Source: Kitasatospora phosalacinea (GTDB taxonomy: Bacteria; Actinomycetota; Actinomycetes; Streptomycetales; Streptomycetaceae). Taken from it: a stretch of 64,000 bases of DNA. The translations under genes and the position numbers were made by a program. Location of the stretch: positions 1 to 64,000 of the forward strand of contig NZ_JNWZ01000026.1 in the NCBI RefSeq assembly GCF_000716545.1, written 5' to 3'. Positions 53,539 through 62,527 of the stretch are shown here, one piece after another (positions within the stretch are counted from its first letter, which is position 1; each line of letters begins with the position of its first letter). The notes beneath the pieces were generated by a model. The model was not told the origin of the DNA and ran no database searches. It worked only from the letters and a program-made list of their open reading frames with translations.

Positions 53539-53891
53539 CAGCATCGGCGGGAAGCGGTGCGGTGACCGGGCGGAGGGACGTGACTCCGACGGGCTGTCAC
53601 GTTCCGCAATCCGGAGCCGAGTTGACGCGACGCGCCGGGGAGGCGGTGGCGCGCGCCCGAAGCGCCCTCTGCCGGGGGATCTCGGCGGGCGACGTACCGG
53701 TGGCGGCCGGGCGCGTTCAGGGCCGGCCGGCCACGGGTCGAGAACGGACCGGAGATGCTTATCCGAGAACGGATCTGACCGTCGGGCTCACCACCGCCAC
53801 CCCGTTCCTCGTGACCTCGGGCTCCCGCCCGGTGCCCGCTCCGCAACTCGGGGACGGCCCGGATCCCGGCGAGAGCCCCTCGCTCTGCTGA
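53539..53891 (+). pseudogene. Degenerate duplicate of the XRE gene 5' region with an 89-aa frame
   Basis: The segment repeats the promoter and first codons of the XRE gene (LTRRAGEAVARA from TTG 53622 against MARRAGEVGES). Downstream, however, no HTH is left; the frame runs for 89 codons as unrelated sequence ending GESPSLC. I read it as a relic of a second XRE gene or of a duplication, although a short expressed peptide cannot be excluded. Confidence 0.5.
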
Positions 53892-54089
53892 TCAGGTGTG
53901 GAATCGCGCCAAGGACAGGGTCAACCGGGCAGGGTGGCACCGGCTTTCCGCGCCTGCGCCCGGGCCGCGCGGAGCCCGCCGTACGGGCCCGCCGAGCGCT
54001 GCCGACAGGGCATGATCGGTGCGGTGACCCGTCCGCTGCGGTGCGGCCGGGAGCCGAGCGGTGCCCGGGGCGGGGAAGGAGCGGTGCGG

Positions 54090-54197
54090 GTGGACCCCGT
54101 CGAGAAGGTCTTCTCGCGGGCCCGGCAGGGGAGTTTCCGCGAGGTTCTCCCCGAGCTGTTCCCCGGGCTGGTCCCCGAAGCGGAGCGGCGCGCCTGA
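54090..54197 (+). CDS. Very small hypothetical protein
   Basis: 35 aa (VDPVEKVFSRARQG, then SFREVLPELFPGLVPEAERRA split). AAGGAG lies 9 bp before the GTG. Weakly supported. It precedes the next gene by 70 bp. Confidence 0.3.
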   Translation: MDPVEKVFSRARQGSFREVLPELFPGLVPEAERRA

Positions 54198-54267
54198 CGC
54201 GGCGGCCGCGCGGCCGAGGCCGGGACGGGCCCGGTGCGGCCCCGGTCGCAGCGGCCAACCTTCCACC

Positions 54268-54795
54268 GTGGAGCCCTACTTCGACCCGGTTCCCCTGCTC
54301 GGCGACGCGCGCGGGGAGTTCCGGGGCCGCTGGGCCGACCGGCAGTGGCTCAACGTGCCCGGCCCGTTCTACGGAGCCGACACGGACAACTGCGGCACCG
54401 GCCGCCTGCACGCCCCGGAACTCGTCCTCTACGAGGCCGACCACTTCACCGAGTACGTGTACCGGCAGCCCCGGACCGAACGGGAGCTCCGGCGGCCGGC
54501 CGACGCCGCCGAGGCCGAGGCGTTCTCCGGGTACGGCTGCGACGGCGACGACCACTGGACGCCGGCGGCGGTCCGGGAGTGGTGGCGCGACCGGGGACGG
54601 ATCGGGGAGTACCTGGTGGACCGGCGCGCCGACTGGGAGGACTTCGACGCGAAGGCGCGGCAGGGCGTGGCCGCCGCCGCCGAGGACTACGCCGCTTACC
54701 TGGAAGGCGAGTTGGCCGACCACCTCCGGGCCTACCTCTTCTGGCTGGAGGAACGCCGCCCGCCCAGGGCCACGGACCGGCTGCCCCCGCTCTAG
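54268..54795 (+). CDS. Hypothetical acidic protein
   Basis: 175 aa, acidic, soluble, with a family-like core NVPGPFYGADTDNCGTGR and LYEADHFTEYVYRQP followed by WTPAAVREWWRDRG and helices. Similar proteins occur singly or in clusters in Streptomyces and are sometimes called ferredoxin or immunity-like without evidence; no Fe-S cysteines are present. GTG start at 54268. Confidence 0.7.
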   Translation: MEPYFDPVPLLGDARGEFRGRWADRQWLNVPGPFYGADTDNCGTGRLHAPELVLYEADHFTEYVYRQPRTERELRRPADAAEAEAFSGYGCDGDDHWTPAAVREWWRDRGRIGEYLVDRRADWEDFDAKARQGVAAAAEDYAAYLEGELADHLRAYLFWLEERRPPRATDRLPPL

Positions 54796-54902
54796 ACCCT
54801 GTCCGGCCGGCACCCCGCGTCCCGCCCGGATCCACCGCAGACCCGGCACCGCCCGCCTCCGCCGGAACCCTCCCCGCCCGTGGCCCGCCGCTCGGCGCGG
54901 GG

Positions 54903-55109
54903 TCAGGGGCGTCCGGCCAACTGCTCGCGCAGGGCGGCGAGTCGGGCGAGTCGGGTGTCGAGGGCGGTCAGGGCGGCCGCCGTGTCGGAGCGGAGCCGGG
55001 CCCGCGTCTGCTCCAGCCCGTCCAGCAGTCGCTCCCAGTGGACGTCGGAGGCCCCGGGGACGGCCGGTGCGGCCGTGGCGGGGTCAGGCGCGGCGCCGGT
55101 TGCTGGCAT
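54903..55109 (-). CDS. Small helical protein downstream of the RheA-like gene
   Basis: 68 aa with a coiled-coil-like helix ([23 protein letters not shown], then [14 protein letters not shown]). The start overlaps the end of the RheA-like gene by 26 bp, so it is coupled to it. Unknown role. Confidence 0.5.
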   Translation of the reverse strand: MPATGAAPDPATAAPAVPGASDVHWERLLDGLEQTRARLRSDTAAALTALDTRLARLAALREQLAGRP

Positions 55110-55818
55110 CGCGGAGTCGGCCGGTGCGGTCGGCCAGGGCGTCGAGGCGGGTGGCGAGGTGGGCGTGGCCGGCGCCGAGGTGGGGGCGGATGTCGCTGAG
55201 CGGGGCGAGCAGGTCGGCGGCGTCGGCGGTGCCGAGGGCGGCGGTGAGCGTCTCCTGGGCGGGGCGGGCGCCCGGGCCGAGGCCGAGCCCGGTGAGCTGG
55301 GCGGCCAGGACGCGCAGCTCGGCGGCGTGCTCGCGGGCCCAGGCGCTCACGGAGCGCTCGGCGGCCCGGTGGTCGCGGACGGCCTTGACGCGCTCGGCGC
55401 CGGTCTCCGCGGCGAGGGCGGCCCCGGCGCGGCGCAGCCGCAGGTAGCGGTTCTCGGCGGCCTGGCGGCTGGCCACCCCCATCGGGTGGGCGAGGTCGGC
55501 CCAGGTGGCGCCGGCGGCGCGGGCGTCCTCCACCAGGCCGGCCTCCCACCCGGCGAGCTGGGTGCGGAGCTCGCGGAGCAGGAGCAGGGCGGCGAGGGCC
55601 GGTTCGGGGCCGGTGTCGGCCCCGGGGCCGGACTCCGGGCGCCCGGCGGCCGCCGCCGCTCCGGGCTGCCGGGCGGTGCGGACGGCGTCGTCGATGGCGG
55701 CCAGCGCCGCCGCTGCGGCGAGCAGCGGCACCGGCTCGGCGGGCGTACGGCCTGTGGGCTCGCGGCCGACCGGTGCTCGGTCGACCGGCGTGCGGTCGGT
55801 GGGCGGCTTTCGAGTCAT
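55084..55818 (-). CDS. rheA: HSP18 transcriptional repressor, RheA-like
   Basis: 244 aa, Ala-rich and helical, with an HTH-like segment [29 protein letters not shown] in the middle (given here as [14 protein letters not shown] and [15 protein letters not shown]). It is divergent from the small heat-shock gene across the TGTCATC-N5-GATGAC(G) operator of RheA, the thermosensing repressor of S. albus hsp18. RheA loses DNA binding on heating, giving the heat response without a sigma factor. Assignment rests on arrangement and operator, and on annotation of similar proteins. Confidence 0.8.
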   Translation of the reverse strand: MTRKPPTDRTPVDRAPVGREPTGRTPAEPVPLLAAAAALAAIDDAVRTARQPGAAAAAGRPESGPGADTGPEPALAALLLLRELRTQLAGWEAGLVEDARAAGATWADLAHPMGVASRQAAENRYLRLRRAGAALAAETGAERVKAVRDHRAAERSVSAWAREHAAELRVLAAQLTGLGLGPGARPAQETLTAALGTADAADLLAPLSDIRPHLGAGHAHLATRLDALADRTGRLRDASNRRRA

Positions 55819-55848
55819 GTTGTCACCCTAATGACGACACCCCTGTTT

Positions 55849-55867
55849 TGTCATCCATCCGATGACG
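55849..55867. promoter_or_regulatory. RheA operator
   Basis: TGTCATC-CATCC-GATGACG matches the S. albus RheA target TGTCATC-N5-GATGACA in all but the last base. It lies between rheA (start 55818) and hsp18 (start 55930). Confidence 0.85.
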
Positions 55868-55929
55868 TGTTACAACGGATCCAGGTGATGTGCACCGGCA
55901 CTCTTCGATCCGACTGGAGGTGTTTCGCG

Positions 55930-56364
55930 ATGCTGCTGCGCACCGACCCCTTCCGCGAACTCGACCGGCTGACCCAGCAGTTCCTGGGTTCGACCGGTAC
56001 CTGGTCGCGTCCGACCCCGATGCCGCTCGACGCGTACCGGGCCGGCGACGAGTACGTGATCTGCTTCGACCTGCCGGGGGTGGACCCGGAGGCGATCGAC
56101 ATCGACGTCGAGCGCAACATGCTGACCGTCAAGGCCGAGCGCAGGCCCCGCCACCAGGGCGACGACGTGCAGTGGGAGCTGTCGGAACGGCCGCTCGGCG
56201 TCTTCTCCCGCCAGGTCATGCTCTCCGACACCCTCGACCCGGAGGGCATCACCGCCGACTACGAGGAGGGCGTGCTGACGCTCCGCATCCCGGTCGCGGA
56301 GAAGGCCAAGCCCCGCAAGGTGGCAGTCGCGCACAGCGGCACCCGCAAGGAGATCCGGGCCTGA
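55930..56364 (+). CDS. hsp18: Small heat-shock protein, Hsp20/alpha-crystallin family
   Basis: 144 aa, usual length. Alpha-crystallin domain about 38-130 with PMPLDAYRAGDEYVICFDLPGVDPEAIDIDVERN (start PMPLDAYR) and GVLTLRIPVAEKAKPRKV. It holds unfolding proteins during heat stress as large oligomers. TGGAGG ribosome site before ATG 55930. Divergent from rheA and controlled by its operator. Confidence 0.96.
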   Translation: MLLRTDPFRELDRLTQQFLGSTGTWSRPTPMPLDAYRAGDEYVICFDLPGVDPEAIDIDVERNMLTVKAERRPRHQGDDVQWELSERPLGVFSRQVMLSDTLDPEGITADYEEGVLTLRIPVAEKAKPRKVAVAHSGTRKEIRA

Positions 56365-56459
56365 CCCGGGCCTGGTCCGGGCCCGGCCGCGCCGTACCCG
56401 CGGGCACGGCGCGGCCCGGACCCTCCGCCCACCGGCCCGCACCCCCGTACGGGCCGACC

Positions 56460-56849
56460 GTGAACAGCGAGCAGCCCATGACGGACGGATCGGACCACGC
56501 GGCGGCCCCCGCCCTGGTGCGGGCCGGCGGCGAGATCGACCTCGACACCGCCCCCGGGGTCGGCCGCGAACTGGCACGCGCCCTGGCCGCGCACCCGGAG
56601 GTGGTGCTCGACCTCTCCGCCGTCACCTTCATGGACTGCGCGGGCCTGCGCGTCCTCCTCGGCGCCCGCGCCCTGGCCGACCGGAACGGCGCCCGCCTCG
56701 CCCTGCGCGGAGTGGGCCCACCCGTCGCCCGCCTGCTGGAACTCACCGGCCTGGACGACAGCCTCGCGCCGCGCCCGGCCGCGCGCGTCCCCGTGGTCTG
56801 CGCGGCGCGCCCAGCGGCCGGGCCGCCGGGAGCCGGCCCCGACACCTGA
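56460..56849 (+). CDS. STAS-domain anti-sigma-factor antagonist, Cys in place of phospho-Ser
   Basis: 129 aa from GTG 56460 (ATG 56478 possible). One STAS domain with ALVRAGGEIDLDTAP and VVLDLSAVTFMDCAGLRVLLGA. The position normally holding the phosphorylated Ser (MDSSGLR or MDSAG) is Cys here, so control by phosphorylation may be lost or replaced by redox. An Ala/Pro-rich tail follows. It follows hsp18 by 95 bp, possibly independent. Confidence 0.85.
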   Translation: MNSEQPMTDGSDHAAAPALVRAGGEIDLDTAPGVGRELARALAAHPEVVLDLSAVTFMDCAGLRVLLGARALADRNGARLALRGVGPPVARLLELTGLDDSLAPRPAARVPVVCAARPAAGPPGAGPDT

Positions 56850-56889
56850 CCGGCCCCGCTCGGGGGCCGGCCGGCGGGAGGGCCCGGGC

Positions 56890-58329
56890 TCAGGGCCGGG
56901 CGGCGAGGGCCGGGTCGGGGGTGTCGAGGGACTGGAGGATCTGGTCGACGCTCTGCTTGGCGTCGCCGAAGAGCATGCTGGTGTTGTCGCGGAAGAAGAG
57001 CGGGTTCTGGACGCCCGCGTAGCCGGAGGCCATGGAGCGTTTGAAGACGACGACGCGTTCGGCCTCCCAGACCTTGAGGACGGGCATGCCGGCGATGGGG
57101 CTGGCGGGGTCGTCGAGGGCGGCGGGGTTGACGGTGTCGTTGGCGCCGATGACCAGGACGACGGAGGTGCGGGCGAAGTCGTCGTTGATCTCGTCCATCT
57201 CCAGGACGATGTCGTAGGGGACCTTGGCCTCGGCGAGCAGCACGTTCATGTGGCCGGGCAGGCGGCCGGCCACCGGGTGGACGCCGAAGCGGACTTCGAC
57301 GCCGCGTTCGCGCAGGCGGCGGGTGAGGTCGGCGACGGGGTGCTGGGCCTGGGCGACGGCCATGCCGTAGCCGGGGGTGATGACGACGGACTCGGCGGCG
57401 GCGAGGAGTTCGGCGGTCTCCCGGGCGCTGATCTCGTGGTGCTCGCCCTGTTCGGCGTCGCCGCTCGCGGGGGCCTCGATGCCGAAGCCGCCCGCGATGA
57501 CGGACAGGAAGGACCGGTTCATCGCCCTGCACATGATGTACGAGAGGTAGGCGCCGGAGGAGCCGACCAGCGCGCCGGTGACGATCAGCAGGTTGTTGTC
57601 GAGCAGGAAGCCCGCGGCGGCGGCCGCCCAGCCGGAGTAGCTGTTGAGCATGGAGACCACCACCGGCATGTCGCCGCCGCCGATGGAGGCGACCAGGTGC
57701 CAGCCGAGCAGCAGGGCGAGCACGGTGACGGCGACCATCAGGCCGAGGGAGGGCGAGGCGGTGAACCAGGCGGTGAGCGCGACGAAGGCGCCGAGCGCGC
57801 CCAGGTTGAGAGCGTTCTTGCCGGGCAGCACCAGCGGGCGGGAGGCGATCTTGGCGGAGAGCTTCAGGTAGGCGACGATCGAGCCGGTGAAGGTGACCGC
57901 GCCGATGAAGATGCCGATGAACACCTCGGCGTGGTGGATCGACAGCAGGTCGGCGGCCACGGAGGTCTGGGCGGCGCCGTGCCGCTCCACCTCCAGGTAG
58001 CTGTTCCAGCCGACCAGCACGGCGGCCAGGCCGACGAAGCTGTGCAGGACGGCGATCAGCTCCGGCATCTCGGTCATCTCGACCCGGCGGGCCCGCCACA
58101 GGCCGATCGCGGCGCCGAGCGCCATCGCGAGCAGGATCAGCGCGACGGCGCCCGCGCTGATCGAACGGGAGGCGACCACGACCGTGGCGGTCAGGGCGAG
58201 GGCCATGCCGGCGATGCCGTAGACGACGCCGGCCCGGGAGGTGCGGTGCTGGGAGAGGCCGGCCAGGCTGAGGATGAACAGCAGGGCGGCGACCAGGTCC
58301 GCGGCGTGCGCGGCGGTGAGGGACGTCAT
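56890..58329 (-). CDS. pntB: NAD(P) transhydrogenase subunit beta
   Basis: 479 aa. N-terminal eight to nine helices form the proton channel domain, followed by a Rossmann-like NADP-binding domain (about 300-479) with [16 protein letters not shown] and [12 protein letters not shown]. With the alpha subunit it moves hydride from NADH to NADP+ using the proton gradient. It follows pntA by 6 bp. Confidence 0.96.
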   Translation of the reverse strand: MTSLTAAHAADLVAALLFILSLAGLSQHRTSRAGVVYGIAGMALALTATVVVASRSISAGAVALILLAMALGAAIGLWRARRVEMTEMPELIAVLHSFVGLAAVLVGWNSYLEVERHGAAQTSVAADLLSIHHAEVFIGIFIGAVTFTGSIVAYLKLSAKIASRPLVLPGKNALNLGALGAFVALTAWFTASPSLGLMVAVTVLALLLGWHLVASIGGGDMPVVVSMLNSYSGWAAAAAGFLLDNNLLIVTGALVGSSGAYLSYIMCRAMNRSFLSVIAGGFGIEAPASGDAEQGEHHEISARETAELLAAAESVVITPGYGMAVAQAQHPVADLTRRLRERGVEVRFGVHPVAGRLPGHMNVLLAEAKVPYDIVLEMDEINDDFARTSVVLVIGANDTVNPAALDDPASPIAGMPVLKVWEAERVVVFKRSMASGYAGVQNPLFFRDNTSMLFGDAKQSVDQILQSLDTPDPALAARP

Positions 58330-58335
58330 CTCGGC

Positions 58336-59895
58336 TCAGCCTTTCGAGAACATGCTCAGCATGCGGCGGGTGACGGCGAAACCGCCGAAGACGTTCACGC
58401 TGGTCAGCAGGATCGCCACGAAGGACAGCACGGTGACCAGGGTGCTCTCGTGCCCGATCTGCAGCAGCGCGCCGATCACGACGATCCCGGAGATCGCGTT
58501 GGTCACCGACATCAGCGGGGTGTGCAGGGCGTGGTGGACCTTGCCGATCACGTAGTAGCCGATCACCACGGCGAGCGCGAAAACCGTGAAGTTCTCCGCC
58601 AGTTGGGGCGGTGCGAAGGCGACCAGCAGGAACAGCGCGAGCATCCCGGCGCCGATCAGCCCGAACCGGACGGCTGGCGTCATCCGCGAAGGCCCGGGGG
58701 CGGGCGCCGCAGCCGGGGGAGCGGCGGGCGCGGCGGCGGGCGCCGCCGAGACGGCGACCGGCGGGGGCGGCCAGGTGGTCTCCCCGTCGCGGACGACCGT
58801 CACCGCGCGCTGCACCACGTCCTCGAAGTCGATCGCCAACTGCCCGTCCTTGCCCGGGGTGAGCAGCTTCAGCAGGTTCACCAGGTTGGTGCCGAACAGC
58901 TGCGAGGCCTGCGCGGGCAGCCGGGACGCCAGGTCGGTGTAGCCGATCAGGGTCACCCCGTTGTCGGTGACCACCGTCCGCCCGGGCACCGTGCCGGCCA
59001 CGTTGCCGCCCTGCGCGGCCGCCATGTCGACCACCACGCTGCCCGGCTTCATCGCCGCCACGTCCTCGGCGGTGAGCAGCTTCGGCGCGGGCCGGCCGGG
59101 GATCAGCGCGGTGGTGACGACGATGTCCACGTCCGCCGCCTGGGCCCGGTACAGCGCGGCGGCGGCCCGGTCGTAGTCCGCCGAGGTGGCCTTCGCGTAC
59201 CCGTCGGAGCTCGCCTCCTGGGCGGCCTCCACGGCCAGGTACTCGCCGCCCAACGACCGTACCTGGTCCGCGACTTCGGGGCGCGGGTCGGTGGCCCGGA
59301 CGATCGCGCCGAGGCTGGACGCGGCACCGATCGCGGCCAGCCCGGCCACGCCCGCACCCGCCACCAGCACCTTCGCCGGCGGGACCTTCCCGGCCGCGGT
59401 GACCTGTCCGGTGAAGAACCGCCCGAAGGCGTGCGCCGCCTCGATCACGGCCCGGTACCCGGCGATGTTGGCCATCGAACTGAGCACGTCCATCGACTGC
59501 GCCCGGGAGATCCGCGGCACCGCGTCCAGCGACAGCGCCGTCACCCCGCGCGCCGCCAGCGCCGCCAGCAGCTCGGGCCGCTGCGCCGGCGCCAACAGCC
59601 CCACCAGGGTGGCGCCTTCGCGCAGCCGCTCCACCTCGGCGTCCGACGGCGCGTTCACCTTCAGCACCACGTCGGCGGCCCAGGCGTCCCCGACGGCGGC
59701 ACCCGCCGCCTCGTACGCCGCGTCGTCGAACCCGGACGCCGCACCGGCCCCCGGTTCGACGACCACGTCGTAGCCGAGGGCCAGCAGACCGCGCACGGTG
59801 GCCGGGGTCGCCGCCACCCGGGTCTCCCCGGGTTCGGACTCGGCGGCCACGCCGACCCGTTGGGGCGGGCGGGGTGAGGAGTCGTATCCAGACAT
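58336..59895 (-). CDS. pntA: NAD(P) transhydrogenase subunit alpha
   Basis: 519 aa, alpha1 and alpha2 in one chain. The NAD-binding domain (1-370) has [22 protein letters not shown]. Pro-rich linker 375-405, then four helices with [20 protein letters not shown]. First gene of pntAB; its 5' region has an 18-bp palindrome and a Crp-type site. Confidence 0.96.
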   Translation of the reverse strand: MSGYDSSPRPPQRVGVAAESEPGETRVAATPATVRGLLALGYDVVVEPGAGAASGFDDAAYEAAGAAVGDAWAADVVLKVNAPSDAEVERLREGATLVGLLAPAQRPELLAALAARGVTALSLDAVPRISRAQSMDVLSSMANIAGYRAVIEAAHAFGRFFTGQVTAAGKVPPAKVLVAGAGVAGLAAIGAASSLGAIVRATDPRPEVADQVRSLGGEYLAVEAAQEASSDGYAKATSADYDRAAAALYRAQAADVDIVVTTALIPGRPAPKLLTAEDVAAMKPGSVVVDMAAAQGGNVAGTVPGRTVVTDNGVTLIGYTDLASRLPAQASQLFGTNLVNLLKLLTPGKDGQLAIDFEDVVQRAVTVVRDGETTWPPPPVAVSAAPAAAPAAPPAAAPAPGPSRMTPAVRFGLIGAGMLALFLLVAFAPPQLAENFTVFALAVVIGYYVIGKVHHALHTPLMSVTNAISGIVVIGALLQIGHESTLVTVLSFVAILLTSVNVFGGFAVTRRMLSMFSKG

Positions 59896-59946
59896 CGCTC
59901 GTTCTCTCTCGTCGGAGGAGGTGGTGCCGGACGTGTTCCGTGACGA

Positions 59947-59964
59947 AGGGGAAGTACTTCCCCT
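59947..59964. promoter_or_regulatory. Perfect 18-bp palindrome upstream of pntAB
   Basis: AGGGGAAGTACTTCCCCT, unbroken dyad, 52-69 bp before the pntA start. Such a site would suit a repressor or redox regulator acting on the promoter. Confidence 0.6.
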
Positions 59965-60014
59965 GGTCGCAGGAACCTAGACTCCCGACCCCCTCCGGCA
60001 GAACGGGGCGAACG

Positions 60015-60028
60015 GTGAAATGTGTCAC
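60015..60028. promoter_or_regulatory. Crp-type site (GTG-N6-GnCAC) upstream of pntAB
   Basis: GTGAAATGTGTCAC matches the Streptomyces Crp consensus GTG-N6-GNCAC, in a GGTGA/TCACC dyad, about 120 bp before pntA. Confidence 0.5.
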
Positions 60029-60246
60029 CACAACTCCCACCGACCGGACTACACCGCCACCCGCCGACCCGCCCCGACCGGGCACGGGGCCGGGGGCCGG
60101 ACGCCGCGCGAACCGTCGAAGACCCGAACGGTGACCGAGGAGACCTCCCCAGACGGACGCGACCGGGCCGGACCCGGAGGTGAGCGGGGCCGCCCCGCCC
60201 GCCCGCCGCTGACTGATCGTCAGTCTCGCCTGGCACGCTGCCTCCC

Positions 60247-60507
60247 ATGACCGACAGCAACCCCACCCCGCGGCGCGCCGACTGGGGCACCACCTTCCTC
60301 GGCAGCCAGCCGATCCCCGTCCACTGCGGCCGCCTCGCCTACGACATCGACCTCGGCGAGTGGGAGTGCGCCTGGTGCGACGACCGCGTCCACGTCCGCG
60401 ACGTCCCCGACTGGCCGCACCCCGCCAGGAGTCAGGCCCCGACGCCCCTGACCTCGGAGGCACTGGGCACCGGCCGGGTCGGAACGGGCCGCGGCGGCAC
60501 CGCGTGA
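60247..60507 (+). CDS. Small cysteine-containing hypothetical protein
   Basis: 86 aa. IPVHCGRL and WECAWCDDRVHV give three cysteines and histidines in a zinc-ribbon-like order, followed by a disordered Pro/Gly tail. ATG 60247. Function unknown. Confidence 0.6.
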   Translation: MTDSNPTPRRADWGTTFLGSQPIPVHCGRLAYDIDLGEWECAWCDDRVHVRDVPDWPHPARSQAPTPLTSEALGTGRVGTGRGGTA

Positions 60508-61170
60508 GCGGCACGGGCACCCTGACGCGGCGTCGGCGCCGCGGTGCGATCGGGGCGGGTGCCTCCGGGCACGGGCCCCGTTACGGAGGGTGATTCGGAA
60601 ACAGGCCGATGTGTCGGAATTTACCTGGCAGGTCTCGCTTGCTGGACGGGCGTGTCGCGACTGCCGGGCGGTCCGCGGGGGCCGGGGGGCCGGGGGACCG
60701 CCGGTGGGCGGGGCCGCGGGGGCCCGCGAATGCCTTGACGGGCTCCCGGCCGATCGCGCGGCCCGGTCGAGGGGCGGGTCGGGGCCGGGGAAAACGCCGA
60801 CGGCGGTCGCGATGTGTCGTCCAGAAAATGTTAGTCAGTATCATTTCCGGCCGAATCCGCGGCTTTCGCGGAACCGCTCGCCTGTGGCGGCTCCGGCGCG
60901 GGGCCTCGCGGTGGAGCGCGGAGCGCTCCTCCGGCGGGCCGCGGTCCGGTGGCGGTCGAACGGAGCCGGGAACGCCGCCCCGGCCCGGGGCCGAGGGCGG
61001 ACGCCCGGCCCGCACCGGGGGTGCGGGCGGAGGCGGATGCGTTCCGCGGTCGCCCGGAACCCCGGAGGGAATCCGGCGCTCGGGGCCGCTGAATCCTCCC
61101 TTTTACCTGGGAGGGTGATTCGGAGTTCTCTTCCGGGTGGATTCCCGGTGGTTTCCCCGATGCGGTGCGA
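60508..61170. other. 663-bp stretch without a convincing gene
   Basis: Open frames exist on both strands but with Arg/Gly/Pro-rich shadow-like products. A GTTAGTCAGTA segment at 60830-60840 in an AT-rich patch resembles one half of the 42-bp palindrome at 62479. Otherwise nothing is seen. Confidence 0.55.
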
Positions 61171-61380
61171 TCAGGTGGTGCGACTGGAATGCGTGCGAGT
61201 CAGTGCGAGTTCCAGGAGTTCGTCGAGATCGTATTCGGCTCGTCCGGGGCGGCCGTACCGGGTGAGTTTCCCGCGGCTCGCCCATTTCCGGATGGTCGAT
61301 TCGGCGACCCCGCTCGCCATTGCGGCGAGATTGGTCGGCACGGTGCGCCGACGCGTTCTCCGGCTGTTGGTCTCCGTCAT
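61171..61380 (-). CDS. Small helix-turn-helix (MerR/excisionase-like) protein
   Basis: 69 aa. TNLAAMASGVAESTIRKWASRGKLTRYG is a winged-HTH start of the MerR/Xis type, followed by EYDLDELLELA. Start overlaps the upstream OvmZ-like gene by 4 bp (ATGA). Probably a DNA-binding partner of that protein. Confidence 0.85.
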   Translation of the reverse strand: MTETNSRRTRRRTVPTNLAAMASGVAESTIRKWASRGKLTRYGRPGRAEYDLDELLELALTRTHSSRTT

Positions 61381-62057
61381 TCCTGTTCCCCGTTCCCTGC
61401 TGCGCGCACCCCGGCGGCGGGGTGGATTCCGCGAGACAGCAGCAGCCATTGGTGCGGCGGCCAGAAATGCCCGGCGCCGCAGCGTATCTTCCGGATCGGG
61501 GCGGAGTCCTCGGCCCGCATGGTGGAGAACATGACACCGTCGCAACCGGGCTGGACGCAGGGGCCGAGTTCGAGCCGGACGGCGGTGTCCGGGTGGGCGG
61601 CCCGGTCGGCGGACGCGACCAGGGCGGTGACCTCGTCGGCGAAGTCGGTGGCGGCCGGGTGGGCGGCCAGCCAGTCGAGGTGGTCGGTCAGGAAGCGGAC
61701 CAGCGCCGGGACGGTCTGCTGCTCGGGGGTCTTGGAGCGGTGCTCGCCCACCACCAGGGCGGTCCAGCAGCGCAGGACCGCGAGCATCTCGGTCCGGGCC
61801 GCCAGCGCGGCCTCGTCGAGCGGCGGGCCGGTGCCGCGGGTGCCGCTGACCCGCTCCTTGGGCCGGCCGGCCGGCGGGGCGAGGGCGAGCGCGCACTCCT
61901 CGAACAGTCCGGGCAGGGCCGCCAGGTCGCGCTGGAGCCGCGAACTCCAGCCGGCGGGGGCGGTGCGGTGCCGGGTGGCAGGAGCCGCGGCCGCGCGGGT
62001 GCGGGGCGCGGCCGTCCGGTGCGTGCTTGTCGGACGGAATTGGGTGCTTGACTTCAC
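61377..62057 (-). CDS. OvmZ-like zinc-ribbon protein
   Basis: 226 aa from GTG 62057. Helical part (about 45-160) with LPGLFEECALAL, RPKERVSGTRGTGPPLDEAA and TDHLDWLAAHPAATDFADEV, then a Cys/His part (CVQPGCDG, RCGAGHFW) likely to bind zinc. This order matches the Streptomyces OvmZ family, first seen near macrolide genes and of unknown function. Coupled to a small HTH gene as in other streptomycetes. Confidence 0.8.
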   Translation of the reverse strand: MKSSTQFRPTSTHRTAAPRTRAAAAPATRHRTAPAGWSSRLQRDLAALPGLFEECALALAPPAGRPKERVSGTRGTGPPLDEAALAARTEMLAVLRCWTALVVGEHRSKTPEQQTVPALVRFLTDHLDWLAAHPAATDFADEVTALVASADRAAHPDTAVRLELGPCVQPGCDGVMFSTMRAEDSAPIRKIRCGAGHFWPPHQWLLLSRGIHPAAGVRAAGNGEQE

Positions 62058-62410
62058 GTTGCTAGTCCGTTTCGTCGAACCGTTAAAACGGGAGCCACAG
62101 AACGTGGGGCGACATGTGGAAAAGGAACGAGAACACGCATAAGGAAACCACGGCCCGCGGGTGTGGTGGATTCCGCTGAATGGCCGGTGCGTGAAATCCG
62201 TCCGAAGGTGTCGCGCCGGGCGGTCGGGGGAGCGGCTATTCCCTGCCCGGGGGGCGGCGCCGCCTCGGTGACGCAACCGCCCGATTGTCGTATTCGAATG
62301 GACATGCCTGCCGTGAGTCCATGAGCGCTCTTCCCCCGTGTGCTCGTGCCGTGGCCAGAGCATAGATGCCGCTTGAACGTCGCGGCCGAAGCATTAATAC
62401 CATCACGACA

Positions 62411-62424
62411 GTGATGCCAGTCAC
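62411..62424. promoter_or_regulatory. Crp-type site (GTG-N6-GnCAC)
   Basis: GTGATGCCAGTCAC matches GTG-N6-GNCAC. It lies 104-117 bp before the MFS start. Confidence 0.4.
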
Positions 62425-62478
62425 ATGAATGACATGGGCATGCCTCGAGGGTTACTCGCCGACTTGTTGCTTGCCGGT

Positions 62479-62520
62479 CCATAAGGTTAGTGACTAACAT
62501 GTTAGTCACTAACCTTATGG
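62479..62520. promoter_or_regulatory. Perfect 42-bp palindrome abutting the MFS ribosome site
   Basis: Every base of 62479-62520 pairs with its symmetric partner. Each half holds its own 13-bp dyad: GTTAGTGACTAAC (62486-62498) and GTTAGTCACTAAC (62501-62513), centres 15 bp apart. The last two bases are the first two of the GGAGG ribosome site. It is probably a double TetR/MarR-type operator; as RNA it would form a hairpin next to the start. Confidence 0.8.
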
Positions 62521-62527
62521 AGGCGTC

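Larger units (their letters stand above)
62058..62527. other. 470-bp divergent regulatory region
   Basis: Contains a CCGTTT/AAACGG inverted repeat (62067-62091) near the OvmZ-like start, AT-rich DNA, a Crp-type site and the 42-bp palindrome. No gene seen. Confidence 0.6.

Noticed and set aside
55821..55838. Second RheA operator (TGTCACCCTAATGACGA)
   Set aside because: The half-sites have the wrong spacing compared with the TGTCATC-N5-GATGACA target.
60581..61118. Long open frames on both strands
   Set aside because: The products are Arg/Gly/Pro-rich, as expected from read-through of GC-rich non-coding DNA, with no motif.
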